Origin: an uncultured Draconibacterium sp.
Lineage (GTDB): Bacteria; Bacteroidota; Bacteroidia; Bacteroidales; Prolixibacteraceae
Assembly: GCA_947492175.1 (NCBI GenBank)
Contig: CANLMQ010000003.1
Span: forward strand, 205,617-269,616
Direction of reading: 5' to 3'
Length of the DNA: 64,000 nucleotides
In this document: one piece after another, positions 51,050-59,607 of the stretch
Numbering within the stretch: the stretch's first letter is position 1
Layout of the letters: every line of letters starts with the position of its first letter
Made by a program: the position numbers and the translations under genes
Notes under the pieces: model-generated
Seen by the model: the letters and a program-made list of their open reading frames with translations, nothing else
The model's database searches: none
What the model was told of the DNA's origin: nothing

Positions 51050-52174
51050 TTAATTGATTTCTACAGCGGTACCGTTGGCAATTTGATTGTAACCTTCGGA
51101 AACTACCTTCATTCCGGCATTCAAACCACTGACTACTTCAGTAAGATTATTATCAGTAACACCGGGAGTTACATACACTTTTTTTGCCATGTGTTTTCCG
51201 TCTTTCGTATCAACAATGTAAGTATATGAACCTGAAAAATCTTCTTTTATAAATAAGGTTGGCACCACAATGGCCGAATCATTCACGTAATCGCGAAGCT
51301 GAAGAATCGACACAAGATTGGGCTTTATAAGTTTATTTGAATTGTCAAGATTAATTCTTACCCTGAAGGTACGGTTGTTCGGATCAATGGTATTCCCAAT
51401 CTGATCGATGGTTGCATCGATGTTGTAATCCAGGGCAGGGAAATAAACATTAACCTTGTCGCCCTTACTTATTTTTGTAATGTACGATTCCGAAATGTCG
51501 CCGTACACTTTTATTTTACTTATATTAATCACTTTGGCAAAAGGTACTTGCGGGCTTCCGATATGACCTTTCTTTTGGTAAACAATGTCAACAACACCGT
51601 TTACAGGCGCCTTTACTTCAGTCATTTCAATCTGAGTATTTAAGCTTTTTATACGTTTTTCGAGGCTTTCCTTGTTGTTTTTTGCCTGAAGGTATTGCAT
51701 TTCTGAACCAATGTTTTGATCCCATAAATTTTTCTGACGTTCGTAGTTCGTAACGGCCAATTCAAGCTGAACTTCCAATTCTTCTATCGAACGTTCGAGA
51801 AGGTCAGTATTCAATCGTGCAATTACCTGTCCTTTTTTAACACTTTGGCCTTCTTTCACCAAAACCTCTTTAATAACTCCCGACAATTCAGGACTAACAT
51901 CGACGTCCTGTTCGGCTTCCACATTGCCGGTTACCTCGATAAAATGCTCAAATTTTTGTTCGGCAAGATCGGTAACTTTAATTTTTACTACTTCTTCCTT
52001 TTTCCCGTTTGATAATTCTTTTTCAAGTGTATTGATTTGTTGCTCAAGTGAATGAGCTTGTTGTTTTAATTCCTGCAGCTGTTTAAGTTTTGCTGCTTCG
52101 TCGTTTATATTTGTGTTACCACATGATGCGAGGAGAACAGCACCTGTTAGTAAGATTAGAATTTTTTTCATCAT
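51050..52174 (-). CDS. RND periplasmic adaptor (HlyD family)
   Basis: 374 residues, lipoprotein signal (LLASC). Two ATGs in tandem make the start 52174 or 52171. A coiled coil rich in Gln/Glu/Leu (KQLQELKQQAHSLEQQINTL) follows, then the biotinyl-lipoyl-like halves (VSPELSGVIKEVLVKEGQSVKKGQVIARL, APVNGVVDIVYQKKGHIG), and the beta-barrel part. It bridges the pump and the TolC-like channel. 22 bases after tolC, 21 before the pump gene. Confidence 0.93.
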   Translation of the reverse strand: MMKKILILLTGAVLLASCGNTNINDEAAKLKQLQELKQQAHSLEQQINTLEKELSNGKKEEVVKIKVTDLAEQKFEHFIEVTGNVEAEQDVDVSPELSGVIKEVLVKEGQSVKKGQVIARLNTDLLERSIEELEVQLELAVTNYERQKNLWDQNIGSEMQYLQAKNNKESLEKRIKSLNTQIEMTEVKAPVNGVVDIVYQKKGHIGSPQVPFAKVINISKIKVYGDISESYITKISKGDKVNVYFPALDYNIDATIDQIGNTIDPNNRTFRVRINLDNSNKLIKPNLVSILQLRDYVNDSAIVVPTLFIKEDFSGSYTYIVDTKDGKHMAKKVYVTPGVTDNNLTEVVSGLNAGMKVVSEGYNQIANGTAVEIN

Positions 52175-52196
52175 GATTTCTTTTTAAGTTTCTGTT

Positions 52197-53573
52197 TTAT
52201 AAGGCTCCGGCTGCTTTTTTAAGTTTTAAGTCGGCTTGCAGCAGTTGCATAGTTGAATTTATCAGTGCCTGAAACGAATTGATATATTGTGTTTCTTGTT
52301 GCGAAAGCTCGGCACTGCTTACCATTCCGTTGTTAAATTTTATATGGGTTTTGTCTAAAATACTTCGGGCAAGATCACGACTTTCCCGGTCGTTTTTAAA
52401 CTTATCAATTGCAGTTTCCATTTCGGCCGATGCTGTTAAGTAATCTTTTTGAAGTGTAATTTCTGCATATTTAAGATCGTTTTTAGCTTTTTCTACATCA
52501 ATTCTGGCTTGTTGTACTTTCGAGCGTTTTTGTCCCGAGTTAAATATGGGGATTGATGCCTGAAGTCCGATAATAGAAGAAGTATACCAGTCTTCCTTGA
52601 AAAGATTTGCATTGTTACTAAATGACGTTTTAGTATAATTGTAGAATGCATTTAGCTTTGGTAAATAAGTTGATTTCTCTAGCTTAAACAATTTTTCAGA
52701 AACCTGAAAGTTTGAATTGGCCAGTTTGTAATCGATGTGTTGGTTAAATTCGAACGCGAGTGTGTTTTCTTCTTTAACCAAAGGCAAAACAAAAATATCA
52801 AGATTATCTGTTAACGAAATCTCAGTGTCCAACGGATATCCCATAGCATATTTTAAAACTGTTTTAGCAATTTTTAATTCTCTTTCGGAACGGTTTACTT
52901 CATTTTCTGCTGTTTTTACAAGAATCCTTAGCTGATCGACATCTTGTTCTTCTCTAAAACCATTTTTGTAGTATGCCTTGGTTTCATCGAGAAGTTTTTG
53001 GGTATTGGTTAAATTTTCTTCCATTACTTCTTTGTACTGTCGGCTTATAAGAACCATATAATAAGCTTGTGAAACAGCATCGCGAATATCAATTTCCATT
53101 TTTTCATTTGCTTGCTTAGCAAGATTCACGTATAGTTCGGCCGAACTCACACCAACAATCCACGAGCCGTCGAATATCTGCTGCGACACATTTAATCCGA
53201 AGGTGGAGTTGTATTTTTGTGAAAAAGAGATAGGATACATACCATCGGGAGGTGTGTCGTCAGGAATTTTCAGAAATTCCCAATATTCTTTTGGAATCAT
53301 GGCAACAGGGAAGGGAGTTTTTGTTGCCTTGATATTCTTTGAATAATCCATTGTTCCCGATACTTGCGGTAAACCTGTTGAAATGGTTTCCCATACCTTT
53401 TTCTGGGCAATTGTAATGTCTTTGTTTGTATTGCTTAAAACATACGAGTTTTCCATCGCAAACTGTGTTGCTTCGTAAAGCGAAAACGCTTTGGGCTCGG
53501 TTTGTGCTTTTAAGCTAATCGAACCAATTGCTATTGTTAAAAGCAACAGATACTTTTTAAATTTTATTTCCAT
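52197..53573 (-). CDS. TolC-family outer-membrane channel
   Basis: 458 residues with a signal peptide (LLLLTIAIGSISLKAQ). Two OEP repeats with long amphipathic helices: FSLYEATQFAMENSYVLS and STGLPQVSGTMDYSKN, then QARIDVEKAKNDLKYAEITL and the GMVSSAELSQQETQYINS motif, as in outer-membrane efflux proteins. Its first codons overlap the end of the tetR-type gene by 17 bases, indicating one transcript. Confidence 0.93.
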   Translation of the reverse strand: MEIKFKKYLLLLTIAIGSISLKAQTEPKAFSLYEATQFAMENSYVLSNTNKDITIAQKKVWETISTGLPQVSGTMDYSKNIKATKTPFPVAMIPKEYWEFLKIPDDTPPDGMYPISFSQKYNSTFGLNVSQQIFDGSWIVGVSSAELYVNLAKQANEKMEIDIRDAVSQAYYMVLISRQYKEVMEENLTNTQKLLDETKAYYKNGFREEQDVDQLRILVKTAENEVNRSERELKIAKTVLKYAMGYPLDTEISLTDNLDIFVLPLVKEENTLAFEFNQHIDYKLANSNFQVSEKLFKLEKSTYLPKLNAFYNYTKTSFSNNANLFKEDWYTSSIIGLQASIPIFNSGQKRSKVQQARIDVEKAKNDLKYAEITLQKDYLTASAEMETAIDKFKNDRESRDLARSILDKTHIKFNNGMVSSAELSQQETQYINSFQALINSTMQLLQADLKLKKAAGAL

Positions 53574-54183
53574 TCTGAACTCTAGTTAGTTGTTTCTTAT
53601 AATATTCCAGCCCTTTGGCCGTGCAAATGGCATGCATGTGATAGTTCATCATACTATCGAAAAATGCAAGTGTGTTAACTTCATGTTCTTCAAAAATCCC
53701 ATACTGAGGATTTAAAGTGTATAATATTCTGCCTACCTGTAGTTTAGCTATAAAGTAGGTTTCCAGTCCTTCTCTGTATAATCCCTGTGTAATTCCGTGG
53801 TTAAGATTGTCGATGGTGTCGACCAAAATTCTTTGTCGTTTGGTATCACGAACTTTTTTATAAAGCCGGGGATAAAATTTTTTCAGGTCCTGTTCAATAT
53901 GACTGTTGTATATCTTTAGAATTACAGCTACATGTTCGCGAATTTTAAATATATAATCAATCGCATTTCCACTTGTTGTTTCGTGTCGGTGTATTTCCGC
54001 ATCTTCTAAAAAGTAGTCAACCACGTGCGAAACCAGCTCTTCTTTGTCGGAAAAATACTGATAAAGTGTTTTTTTCGAAATGCCGAATTCTGTCGCTACA
54101 TTGTCCATTGTGACATTACGTATCCCAAACTTGAGATACATTTGTCCAACATTTTTAATAATTGTTATTTTTTTCTCTTCCAC
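53557..54183 (-). CDS. TetR/AcrR family regulator of efflux operon
   Basis: 208 residues. The start codon is GTG; an ATG at residue 14 would cut the first helix of the DNA-binding domain. HTH: RNVTMDNVATEFGISKKTLYQYFSDKEELV, the canonical TetR helix-turn-helix. The C-terminal ligand domain is all-helical. First gene of the operon with tolC, adaptor and pump, so it probably represses them and itself. The -7 box is only five bases before the GTG. Confidence 0.92.
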   Translation of the reverse strand: MEEKKITIIKNVGQMYLKFGIRNVTMDNVATEFGISKKTLYQYFSDKEELVSHVVDYFLEDAEIHRHETTSGNAIDYIFKIREHVAVILKIYNSHIEQDLKKFYPRLYKKVRDTKRQRILVDTIDNLNHGITQGLYREGLETYFIAKLQVGRILYTLNPQYGIFEEHEVNTLAFFDSMMNYHMHAICTAKGLEYYKKQLTRVQNGNKI

Positions 54184-54188
54184 GGGAG

Positions 54189-54196
54189 CAAATCTA
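54189..54196 (-). promoter_or_regulatory. -7 box TAGATTTG five bases before tetR GTG
   Basis: Exact TAnnTTTG consensus on the minus strand, leaving no room for a leader. Implies a leaderless transcript, or a second start further upstream. Confidence 0.45.
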
Positions 54197-54376
54197 ATCT
54201 TTTAATCGCAGGAAACTTTGGGTGTGTTAAAAGTTTTCATGTATTGTTGTTCTGTTTTGGTTAAAATATAAGCTTTTGCAAGAATAATTAATGCATCGTA
54301 AAACTAGTTCAACTCAAAAAGTTTCCATATACAGAATCGGTAAATGGCGAAATAGAGCCAATTAAACCCGAATTAT

Positions 54377-55048
54377 TTATTGTGGAAAAAGAAATGATTC
54401 GGCCACGACTAAATCTTGCGGCCAGGTAATTTTTATGTTTTCGCGGTTTCCTTCAACCAGGTGAATTGTTTTTCCGCTGTTCTCCAATACCGTAGCATCG
54501 TCGGTAAAATTTTGGTGGGGTGCCAGTTTGTAAGCCCTTTTTATTTCACTCACCTGAAATGTTTGCGGCGTTTGCACAAGGAAATATCTGGAGCGGTCAA
54601 CTGCTTTGTTCTCGTTCCCGAAAGAATAACGAATGGACTCTGAAGGTGGGATTACCGGAAGCGCATTCCCTTTTGTAATGGCAGTGCTGAGGCAATTGTG
54701 CAAGGTAAGCTCAGAAACCAATGGTCGGACACCATCGTGAATAAAAACAACACCATTTTCGTCGATTGTATCCAAACCGTTTTTAACTGATTGGAATCGG
54801 TTTTCGCCACCAAAAGCCAGGCGATAGTTGAATTCGAATTGATGTTTTTTGCATAATTCTTCCCAAAAGCTGCACTGATTTTTGGGTAATACAAGAATAA
54901 AATTAACAGTAGGATCGAAGCGCACAAAAGCTTCAAAAGTATACATTAAAACAGGTTTGCCATTAATTTCAAGAAATTGCTTGGGTACCGAATTGTTCAT
55001 CCGGTTGCCACTTCCTCCTGCTACAATTAATGCAAACTTTTTTACCAT
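54377..55048 (-). CDS. ispD: 2-C-methyl-D-erythritol 4-phosphate cytidylyltransferase
   Basis: MEP-pathway isoprenoid synthesis: makes CDP-methylerythritol. From ATG 55048 the 223-residue protein starts MVKKFALIVAGGSGNRM, with VPKQFLEINGKPVLMYT, FIHDGVRPLVS, and the QTPQTFQVSEIKRAY and NFTDDATVLE blocks of IspD. An upstream in-frame start adds 25 residues antisense to the next gene's start and is unlikely. Adjacent and divergent from the DUF2461 gene, 57 bases away. Confidence 0.95.
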   Translation of the reverse strand: MVKKFALIVAGGSGNRMNNSVPKQFLEINGKPVLMYTFEAFVRFDPTVNFILVLPKNQCSFWEELCKKHQFEFNYRLAFGGENRFQSVKNGLDTIDENGVVFIHDGVRPLVSELTLHNCLSTAITKGNALPVIPPSESIRYSFGNENKAVDRSRYFLVQTPQTFQVSEIKRAYKLAPHQNFTDDATVLENSGKTIHLVEGNRENIKITWPQDLVVAESFLFPQ

Positions 55049-55105
55049 GCTTACTGTTAAAGTTGTAATTTTCGTTCGGTAAAAATAACTTAAAAATATT
55101 CCACT

Positions 55106-55756
55106 ATGGATAAGGTTCTCCATTTTTTAACGGAACTCTCGGCAAACAATAACCGCGAATGGTTTAATGATAATAGAAAACGGTACGAAGAAAGCCGTGA
55201 TAAGGTCGTTTTTCTTACCGATGTTTTAATAAATGAAATTGGAAAATTTGATTCGGAAGTAAGAGGATTGAGTCCGAAAGATTGTGTGTTTCGAATATTT
55301 CGCGATGTCCGGTTTTCGAAAGACAAGCGCCCTTATAAAACCAATTTTGGAAGTTTTATTTGCAAGGGAGGACGCAAAAGTATGAATCCGGGTTATTATT
55401 TTCATATTGAACCAGGCAGCAGTTTTGTTGGTGGTGGAATTTACATGCCTCCGTCGGAACCATTAAAGCAAATTCGGAATTATATGTCTGAAAATGCCGA
55501 AGAGTTTTTGGCGATTTCAGATGATCCCGGATTTAAAAAAACTTTTCCGCAGATGTACGATGATAAGCTAAAAACAGCGCCAAAAGGTTTTCCAAAAGAT
55601 CATGAGTTTATCGATCTTCTAAGGTATAAATCTTACATCTTTTCAAAGGAAATAGATGATAAGATTGTGACAGGTAATAAGTACATTGAGCACATGGTTG
55701 GGTTATTCGATCAGTTACATCCGGTAAATGCATTTTTAAATGAGGCATTAACTTAG
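55106..55756 (+). CDS. DUF2461 domain protein
   Basis: 216 residues with the DUF2461 signature: FLTELSANNNREWFNDNRKRYE near the N-terminus, VFRIFRDVRFSKDKRPYKTN, NPGYYFHIEPGSSFVGGGIY and KGFPKDHEFIDLLRYKSY. The function of this family is not known to me. No membrane segment or signal peptide. Followed by a terminator. Confidence 0.9.
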   Translation: MDKVLHFLTELSANNNREWFNDNRKRYEESRDKVVFLTDVLINEIGKFDSEVRGLSPKDCVFRIFRDVRFSKDKRPYKTNFGSFICKGGRKSMNPGYYFHIEPGSSFVGGGIYMPPSEPLKQIRNYMSENAEEFLAISDDPGFKKTFPQMYDDKLKTAPKGFPKDHEFIDLLRYKSYIFSKEIDDKIVTGNKYIEHMVGLFDQLHPVNAFLNEALT

Positions 55757-55875
55757 AATGATTCCAATTGAACTGTATTTGCTGAAAAATTTAGATAAAC
55801 AGGGTTACTTTTAAGGATTTAAAGGAACTTTATTATACAAACCCTTATTTTTTATCTTCCCGATTACAATGAATG

Positions 55876-55898
55876 CCCCGGTAGTTCTTACCGGGGTT
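55876..55898 (+). terminator. Terminator after DUF2461 gene
   Basis: Perfect CCCCGGTA/TACCGGGG stem with a five-base loop, followed by TTATTTAT, 120 bases past the stop. Confidence 0.7.
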
Positions 55899-55977
55899 AT
55901 TTATATAAATAAGCCGAAATTGGTTAGACGATTCACATTTGTGGAGTTTGTGTTGATTGTAGGATTACTGGTTTAAG

Positions 55978-56030
55978 AACAATTTTAAGCATAAAAGGTA
56001 TTGGCTGACTTGTAGTTGCTTAAAATGGTT
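55978..56030 (+). promoter_or_regulatory. 14-bp inverted repeat upstream of DUF5020 promoter
   Basis: AACAATTTTAAGCA pairs with TGCTTAAAATGGTT (one mismatch, 25-base loop), 50-100 bases upstream of the predicted -7 box; a possible binding site for a purine-responsive or other regulator, or a hairpin. Confidence 0.4.
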
Positions 56031-56081
56031 ATGAATAACAAATTTTCGTTTTAGAACATCTCTAAAACATCAATAAAAAAC

Positions 56082-56089
56082 TATTTTTG
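56082..56089 (+). promoter_or_regulatory. -7 box TATTTTTG for DUF5020/AzgA operon
   Basis: Exact TAnnTTTG consensus, 36 bases before the DUF5020 ATG at 56126. Confidence 0.5.
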
Positions 56090-56125
56090 CAACTTAATTA
56101 TATTAAATTAATACTATTTTATACT

Positions 56126-56824
56126 ATGAAAAGAGTTCTACTGTTATTCTCATTTATTGCCTTTGTGGCAGCAACTAACGCCCAAAATGTTCAACTTCAT
56201 TACGACTTAGGTGAAGGTCGGAAAATGCTTACATCAACCGTAGAGATGTTCAGGCCCGATAAATACGGATCAACATTTTTCTTTGTTGACATGGATTACG
56301 GTTCGGATATTAGTGGTTTGGATAATGGAATTTCGTTGGCTTACTGGGAAATTGCCAGGGCTTTTAAATGGAACGAAACCCAAAAGTTTATGCCACGTGT
56401 TGAATTTAACGGAGGAACAATGAATGTAGGTAGCAATATCTGGATTCCGATTGAAAGATGCTGGCTGGCTGGTTTGGAACGTACATGGGCTTCAGCAGAT
56501 TTCTCTAAAATATTTACTTTGCAGGCTAACTATAAGTACATTAAAGACAAAGAAGACGCTGCTTTCCAGATTACAGGTGTATGGACTATTCAAATGTTGG
56601 AAGGTAAATTAACTTTCTGCGGTTTTGCAGATTTCTGGAAAGAAGGAATGGATTGGACATTTGATGGAAAAGATGATACTGATTTCAGATTCTTAAGCGA
56701 GCCACAATTGTGGTATAACCCATGCAAAAACTTCTCATTCGGTACCGAAGTTGAAGTGAGTAATAATTTTGTAGGTGATGAGTTTGCGGTAAAACCAACC
56801 TTGGCGGTAAAATATACCTTCTAA
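56126..56824 (+). CDS. DUF5020 protein, Tsx-like outer-membrane channel
   Basis: 232 residues after choosing ATG 56126, which starts a clean signal peptide (MKRVLLLFSFIAFVAATNAQ). The mature part is beta-rich with paired aromatic strand ends (STFFFVDMDYGSDISG, LAYWEIARAFKWNE, FSFGTEVEVSNNF, VKPTLAVKYTF), ending in a Phe as barrel proteins do. Family DUF5020 resembles the nucleoside channel Tsx. The next gene, 11 bases away, encodes a purine permease, which supports a role in nucleoside or nucleobase uptake through the outer membrane. Confidence 0.85.
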   Translation: MKRVLLLFSFIAFVAATNAQNVQLHYDLGEGRKMLTSTVEMFRPDKYGSTFFFVDMDYGSDISGLDNGISLAYWEIARAFKWNETQKFMPRVEFNGGTMNVGSNIWIPIERCWLAGLERTWASADFSKIFTLQANYKYIKDKEDAAFQITGVWTIQMLEGKLTFCGFADFWKEGMDWTFDGKDDTDFRFLSEPQLWYNPCKNFSFGTEVEVSNNFVGDEFAVKPTLAVKYTF

Positions 56825-56835
56825 AAATATAAACT

Positions 56836-58128
56836 ATGCTCGATAAATTTTTTAACATAACAGCACGAGGATCCTCTTATAAAAAGGAGATTATCGGAGG
56901 AGCAACTACGTTTTTGACAATGGCCTATATCATTTTTGTAAACCCGGCTATTTTGGGTGATGCAGGAATGGATAGGAGCGCTTTAATTACGGTTACAATT
57001 GCCGCATCGGTAATTGGTACTTTACTTGCAGGAGTTTGGGCAAAAGTGCCTTATGCCATGGCTCCGGGAATGGGACTTAATGCCTTTTTTACTTATACTC
57101 TGGTTTTAGGTGCAGGAGTTGAATGGCAAACTGCACTTGGCGTTGTATTTATTTCGGGTATTGTATTTCTTGCACTTACCGTAACCGGAATTCGAACAAA
57201 AATTATTCATACAATACCTCTTGCTTTACGTTTGGCAACAGGAGCTGGTATTGGTTTGTTTATATCTTTTATTGGTCTTAAAAACATGGGACTTGTTGTG
57301 GCTAATCCTGCAACTTTTATCGGACTTGGAGAATTTACTCCAACCCTGTTAATTGGTATAGCCGGTTTAGTTATTACTGCTATTTTCGAAGTTAAGAAAG
57401 TTCGCGGAGGCATTTTTTATGGTATTATTATTACCACCATTATTGCATTGGTTGTTGGTGAAGTGAAAACTCCCGAAGCTTTTGTGTCTATGCCTCCTTC
57501 AATGAGCCCACTGGCTTTTAAACTCGACATTATGTCGGCTTTGAGCTTTGGTTTGATTGGAGCGATTTTCTCGTTTATGTTTGTTGATTTATTCGATTCT
57601 GTTGGTACAATTGTAGCTTGCTCTTACGAAGCAGGTTTCGTTGATAAAGATGGAAAAGTGGAACATGTTGACCGTATTCTTGAAGCTGACGCAGTTGCAA
57701 CTGTTGCCGGATCGTTAATGGGAACAAGTACTACTACAACCTATATTGAGTCGGCATCGGGAATTGCAAACGGTGCTAAAACAGGATTTGCTTCTGTTAT
57801 TACCGCCGGTTTGTTTTTTCTTGCTCTTTTCTTTGCTCCTCTAATTGGAATCGTGCCCGGATATGCTACGGCTCCTGCACTGATTATTGTTGGAGTTTAC
57901 ATGTTTAAAAATATCAAGCAAATAGACTTTACCGATTTTTCGGAAGCAATACCAGCATTCCTTACAATTGTTTTAATGCCTCTTACTTTTAGTATTTCAA
58001 TAGGATTGTCTTTTGGATTTATCTCTTTTGTAGTACTAAAATCAGTAGCCGGAAAATTTAAGGAAATTTCGTGGTTAATGTGGTTAATTGCATTGTTGTC
58101 AGTCGTTAACCTGTGGCTCGGAGTTTAA
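56836..58128 (+). CDS. NCS2/AzgA-type guanine-hypoxanthine permease
   Basis: 430-residue inner-membrane symporter with 12-14 spans. AzgA/PbuG-type signatures: GATTFLTMAYIIFVNPAIL near the start, APGMGLNAFFTYT, and MGTSTTTTYIESASGIANGA in the substrate-binding half-helix. Imports guanine/hypoxanthine with protons in related proteins. Downstream partner of the Tsx-like gene. Ends at a terminator, then tRNA-Val. Confidence 0.93.
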   Translation: MLDKFFNITARGSSYKKEIIGGATTFLTMAYIIFVNPAILGDAGMDRSALITVTIAASVIGTLLAGVWAKVPYAMAPGMGLNAFFTYTLVLGAGVEWQTALGVVFISGIVFLALTVTGIRTKIIHTIPLALRLATGAGIGLFISFIGLKNMGLVVANPATFIGLGEFTPTLLIGIAGLVITAIFEVKKVRGGIFYGIIITTIIALVVGEVKTPEAFVSMPPSMSPLAFKLDIMSALSFGLIGAIFSFMFVDLFDSVGTIVACSYEAGFVDKDGKVEHVDRILEADAVATVAGSLMGTSTTTTYIESASGIANGAKTGFASVITAGLFFLALFFAPLIGIVPGYATAPALIIVGVYMFKNIKQIDFTDFSEAIPAFLTIVLMPLTFSISIGLSFGFISFVVLKSVAGKFKEISWLMWLIALLSVVNLWLGV

Positions 58129-58157
58129 TATCGTTTATAAACGAATAAAATATATAG

Positions 58158-58188
58158 AAAAGAGGTACAGTAATGTGCCTCTTTTTTG
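58158..58188 (+). terminator. Terminator after purine permease
   Basis: GAGGTAC/GTGCCTC stem (one G-T wobble), six-base loop, then TTTTTTG. Confidence 0.85.
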
Positions 58189-58212
58189 TTTTTTACTATT
58201 TTTACCGTCTCA

Positions 58213-58287
58213 GGGACATTAACTCAGTTGGTTTAGAGTGTTACCTTGACAGGGTAGAAGTCACTGGTTCGAATCCAGTATGTCCCA
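58213..58287 (+). tRNA. tRNA-Val (anticodon GAC)
   Basis: Cloverleaf found by eye: acceptor GGGACAT/ATGTCCC, D stem ACTC/GAGT, anticodon stem TTACC/GGTAG (one wobble) with loop TTGACAG giving anticodon GAC, five-base variable loop, T stem ACTGG/CCAGT with loop TTCGAAT, discriminator A at 58287. CCA is not encoded. It is an isolated gene with a tandem repeat downstream. Confidence 0.95.
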
Positions 58288-58360
58288 CTTTCTTTTAGCC
58301 TCAGAAAATGTCTACTGTTTACGCTTTGTATTCCCCAAAATTCTTTTTCAGCTGTATAAT

Positions 58361-58628
58361 TTGCGCAGAAAAGGACAAATCTAATGGTTCAGAAGTATCA
58401 TTTGTCCAGAAAAGAACAAAATTGAGGGTTCAGAAGCTTCAATTGTGCAGAAAAGAACAAAATTGACGATTCAGAAACTCCAATTGTACAGAAATGAACA
58501 AAACTGATGGTTCAGAAACTCCATTTGCGCAGAAAAGGACAAAATTGACGGTTCAAAAACTCCAATTGTAGAGAGATGAATAAAATTGACAGTTCAGGAA
58601 CTTCATTTGTGCAGAAAAATAGAATCCG
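58361..58628. repeat. 41-bp tandem repeat, about 6.5 copies
   Basis: Units start at 58361, 58402, 58443, 58484, 58525 and 58566, each exactly 41 bases, with a partial seventh from 58607. Each unit reads roughly TTGTGCAGAAAAGAACAAAA, then TTGACGGTTCAGAAACTCCA and one further base. Units differ by several bases each, so it is an old minisatellite. 41 is not a multiple of three, and stops occur, so it is not coding. It lies between tRNA-Val and the end of atpG. Confidence 0.93.
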
Positions 58629-58647
58629 AAAAAAATACTTTCGCCTA

Positions 58648-59526
58648 CTAACCATTCAATGCGTTGGCACCACTTACAATTTCCAAAATTTCGCCTGTGA
58701 TAGCTGTTTGGCGGGCTTTGTTGTATTGTAATGAAAGTTGGCTCAACATTTCGGTAGCGTTATCGGTTGCCTGGTGCATAGCTGTCATGCGTGCACCATG
58801 TTCGGCAGCATGCGAATCGAGAAGCGCTTTATAAAACTGAATTTTTAACGAACGCGGGATTAATTCCTGAATAATATGCTCTTTGGTAGGTTCGTATATA
58901 AAATCCAGGTGACCTGTATCTGTGGTCTCTTCGTCTATTTTTACCGGCAAAAATTGCTCAGTAGTTTGTATCTGAACTGCTGCATTTTTAAACTGGTTAT
59001 ATACCAGTTCAATCCTGTCGTAATGATTTTCAGCAAAAGCCTTCATAACTTCAGCAGCCACAACCGAAACATTATCGAAAGTTAGCGAATCAAAAAGTTC
59101 GTTTTCGTTGGCAACTACTTTTATTCCACGATGCTTTAACTGACGCTCGCCTTGTTTCCCGATACACATAAAATCAAGTTCTCCTAATTTGAGCTGTGAT
59201 TTGTACTGGGTGTTGGCTAATTCAATTGCCTTTTTGGTAATATTGGTATTAAATCCACCACATAAACCACGGTTTGAAGTAATCAGAATAATCAGAACTC
59301 TATCCGGCAGTCGGGTCTGGGTGTAACCAGAATCTTCTACATTTTCGAGGCTGGCACTCAGCGAGGTTAAAATCTGGTGCATTTTATCGGCGTAAGGCCG
59401 TATTTGCAAAATGGCATCCTGTGCTTTTTTAAGCTTTGCTGCCGAAACCATTTTCATAGCACTTGTTACCTGCCTGGTGGTTTTTACTGATGCAATCCGG
59501 TTTCGTATATCTTTTAATCCTGCCAT
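58648..59526 (-). CDS. atpG: ATP synthase gamma subunit
   Basis: 292-residue central stalk of F1. MAGLKDIRNRIASVKTTRQ and MKMVSAAKLKKAQ at the N-terminus and ARMTAMHQATDNATEML with LSLQYNKARQTAIT at the C-terminus are gamma signatures. Last gene of the ATP synthase series on this strand, 81 bases after atpA. Confidence 0.97.
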   Translation of the reverse strand: MAGLKDIRNRIASVKTTRQVTSAMKMVSAAKLKKAQDAILQIRPYADKMHQILTSLSASLENVEDSGYTQTRLPDRVLIILITSNRGLCGGFNTNITKKAIELANTQYKSQLKLGELDFMCIGKQGERQLKHRGIKVVANENELFDSLTFDNVSVVAAEVMKAFAENHYDRIELVYNQFKNAAVQIQTTEQFLPVKIDEETTDTGHLDFIYEPTKEHIIQELIPRSLKIQFYKALLDSHAAEHGARMTAMHQATDNATEMLSQLSLQYNKARQTAITGEILEIVSGANALNG

Positions 59527-59607
59527 GTTTTATAGTAAATGTATAATTGAGTGATCAGGTGATTGAGGAAGGACCTCATTCCCCCGTTCACTAATTTGCT
59601 CTTTAAT

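Larger units (their letters stand above)
55757..56125. other. Non-coding stretch, 369 bases
   Basis: Holds a terminator (55876-55896), a long inverted repeat (55978-56030) and the -7 box of the DUF5020 gene (56082). I see no coding sequence and no purine riboswitch. Confidence 0.6.

Noticed and set aside
55900..56125. Purine riboswitch before the purine permease operon
   Set aside because: Only a single long inverted repeat is seen; no three-way junction or conserved loop sequences.
58361..58628. CRISPR array
   Set aside because: Strict 41-bp period, but no constant repeat alternating with unrelated spacers; every part of each unit is similar, and no cas gene is nearby.
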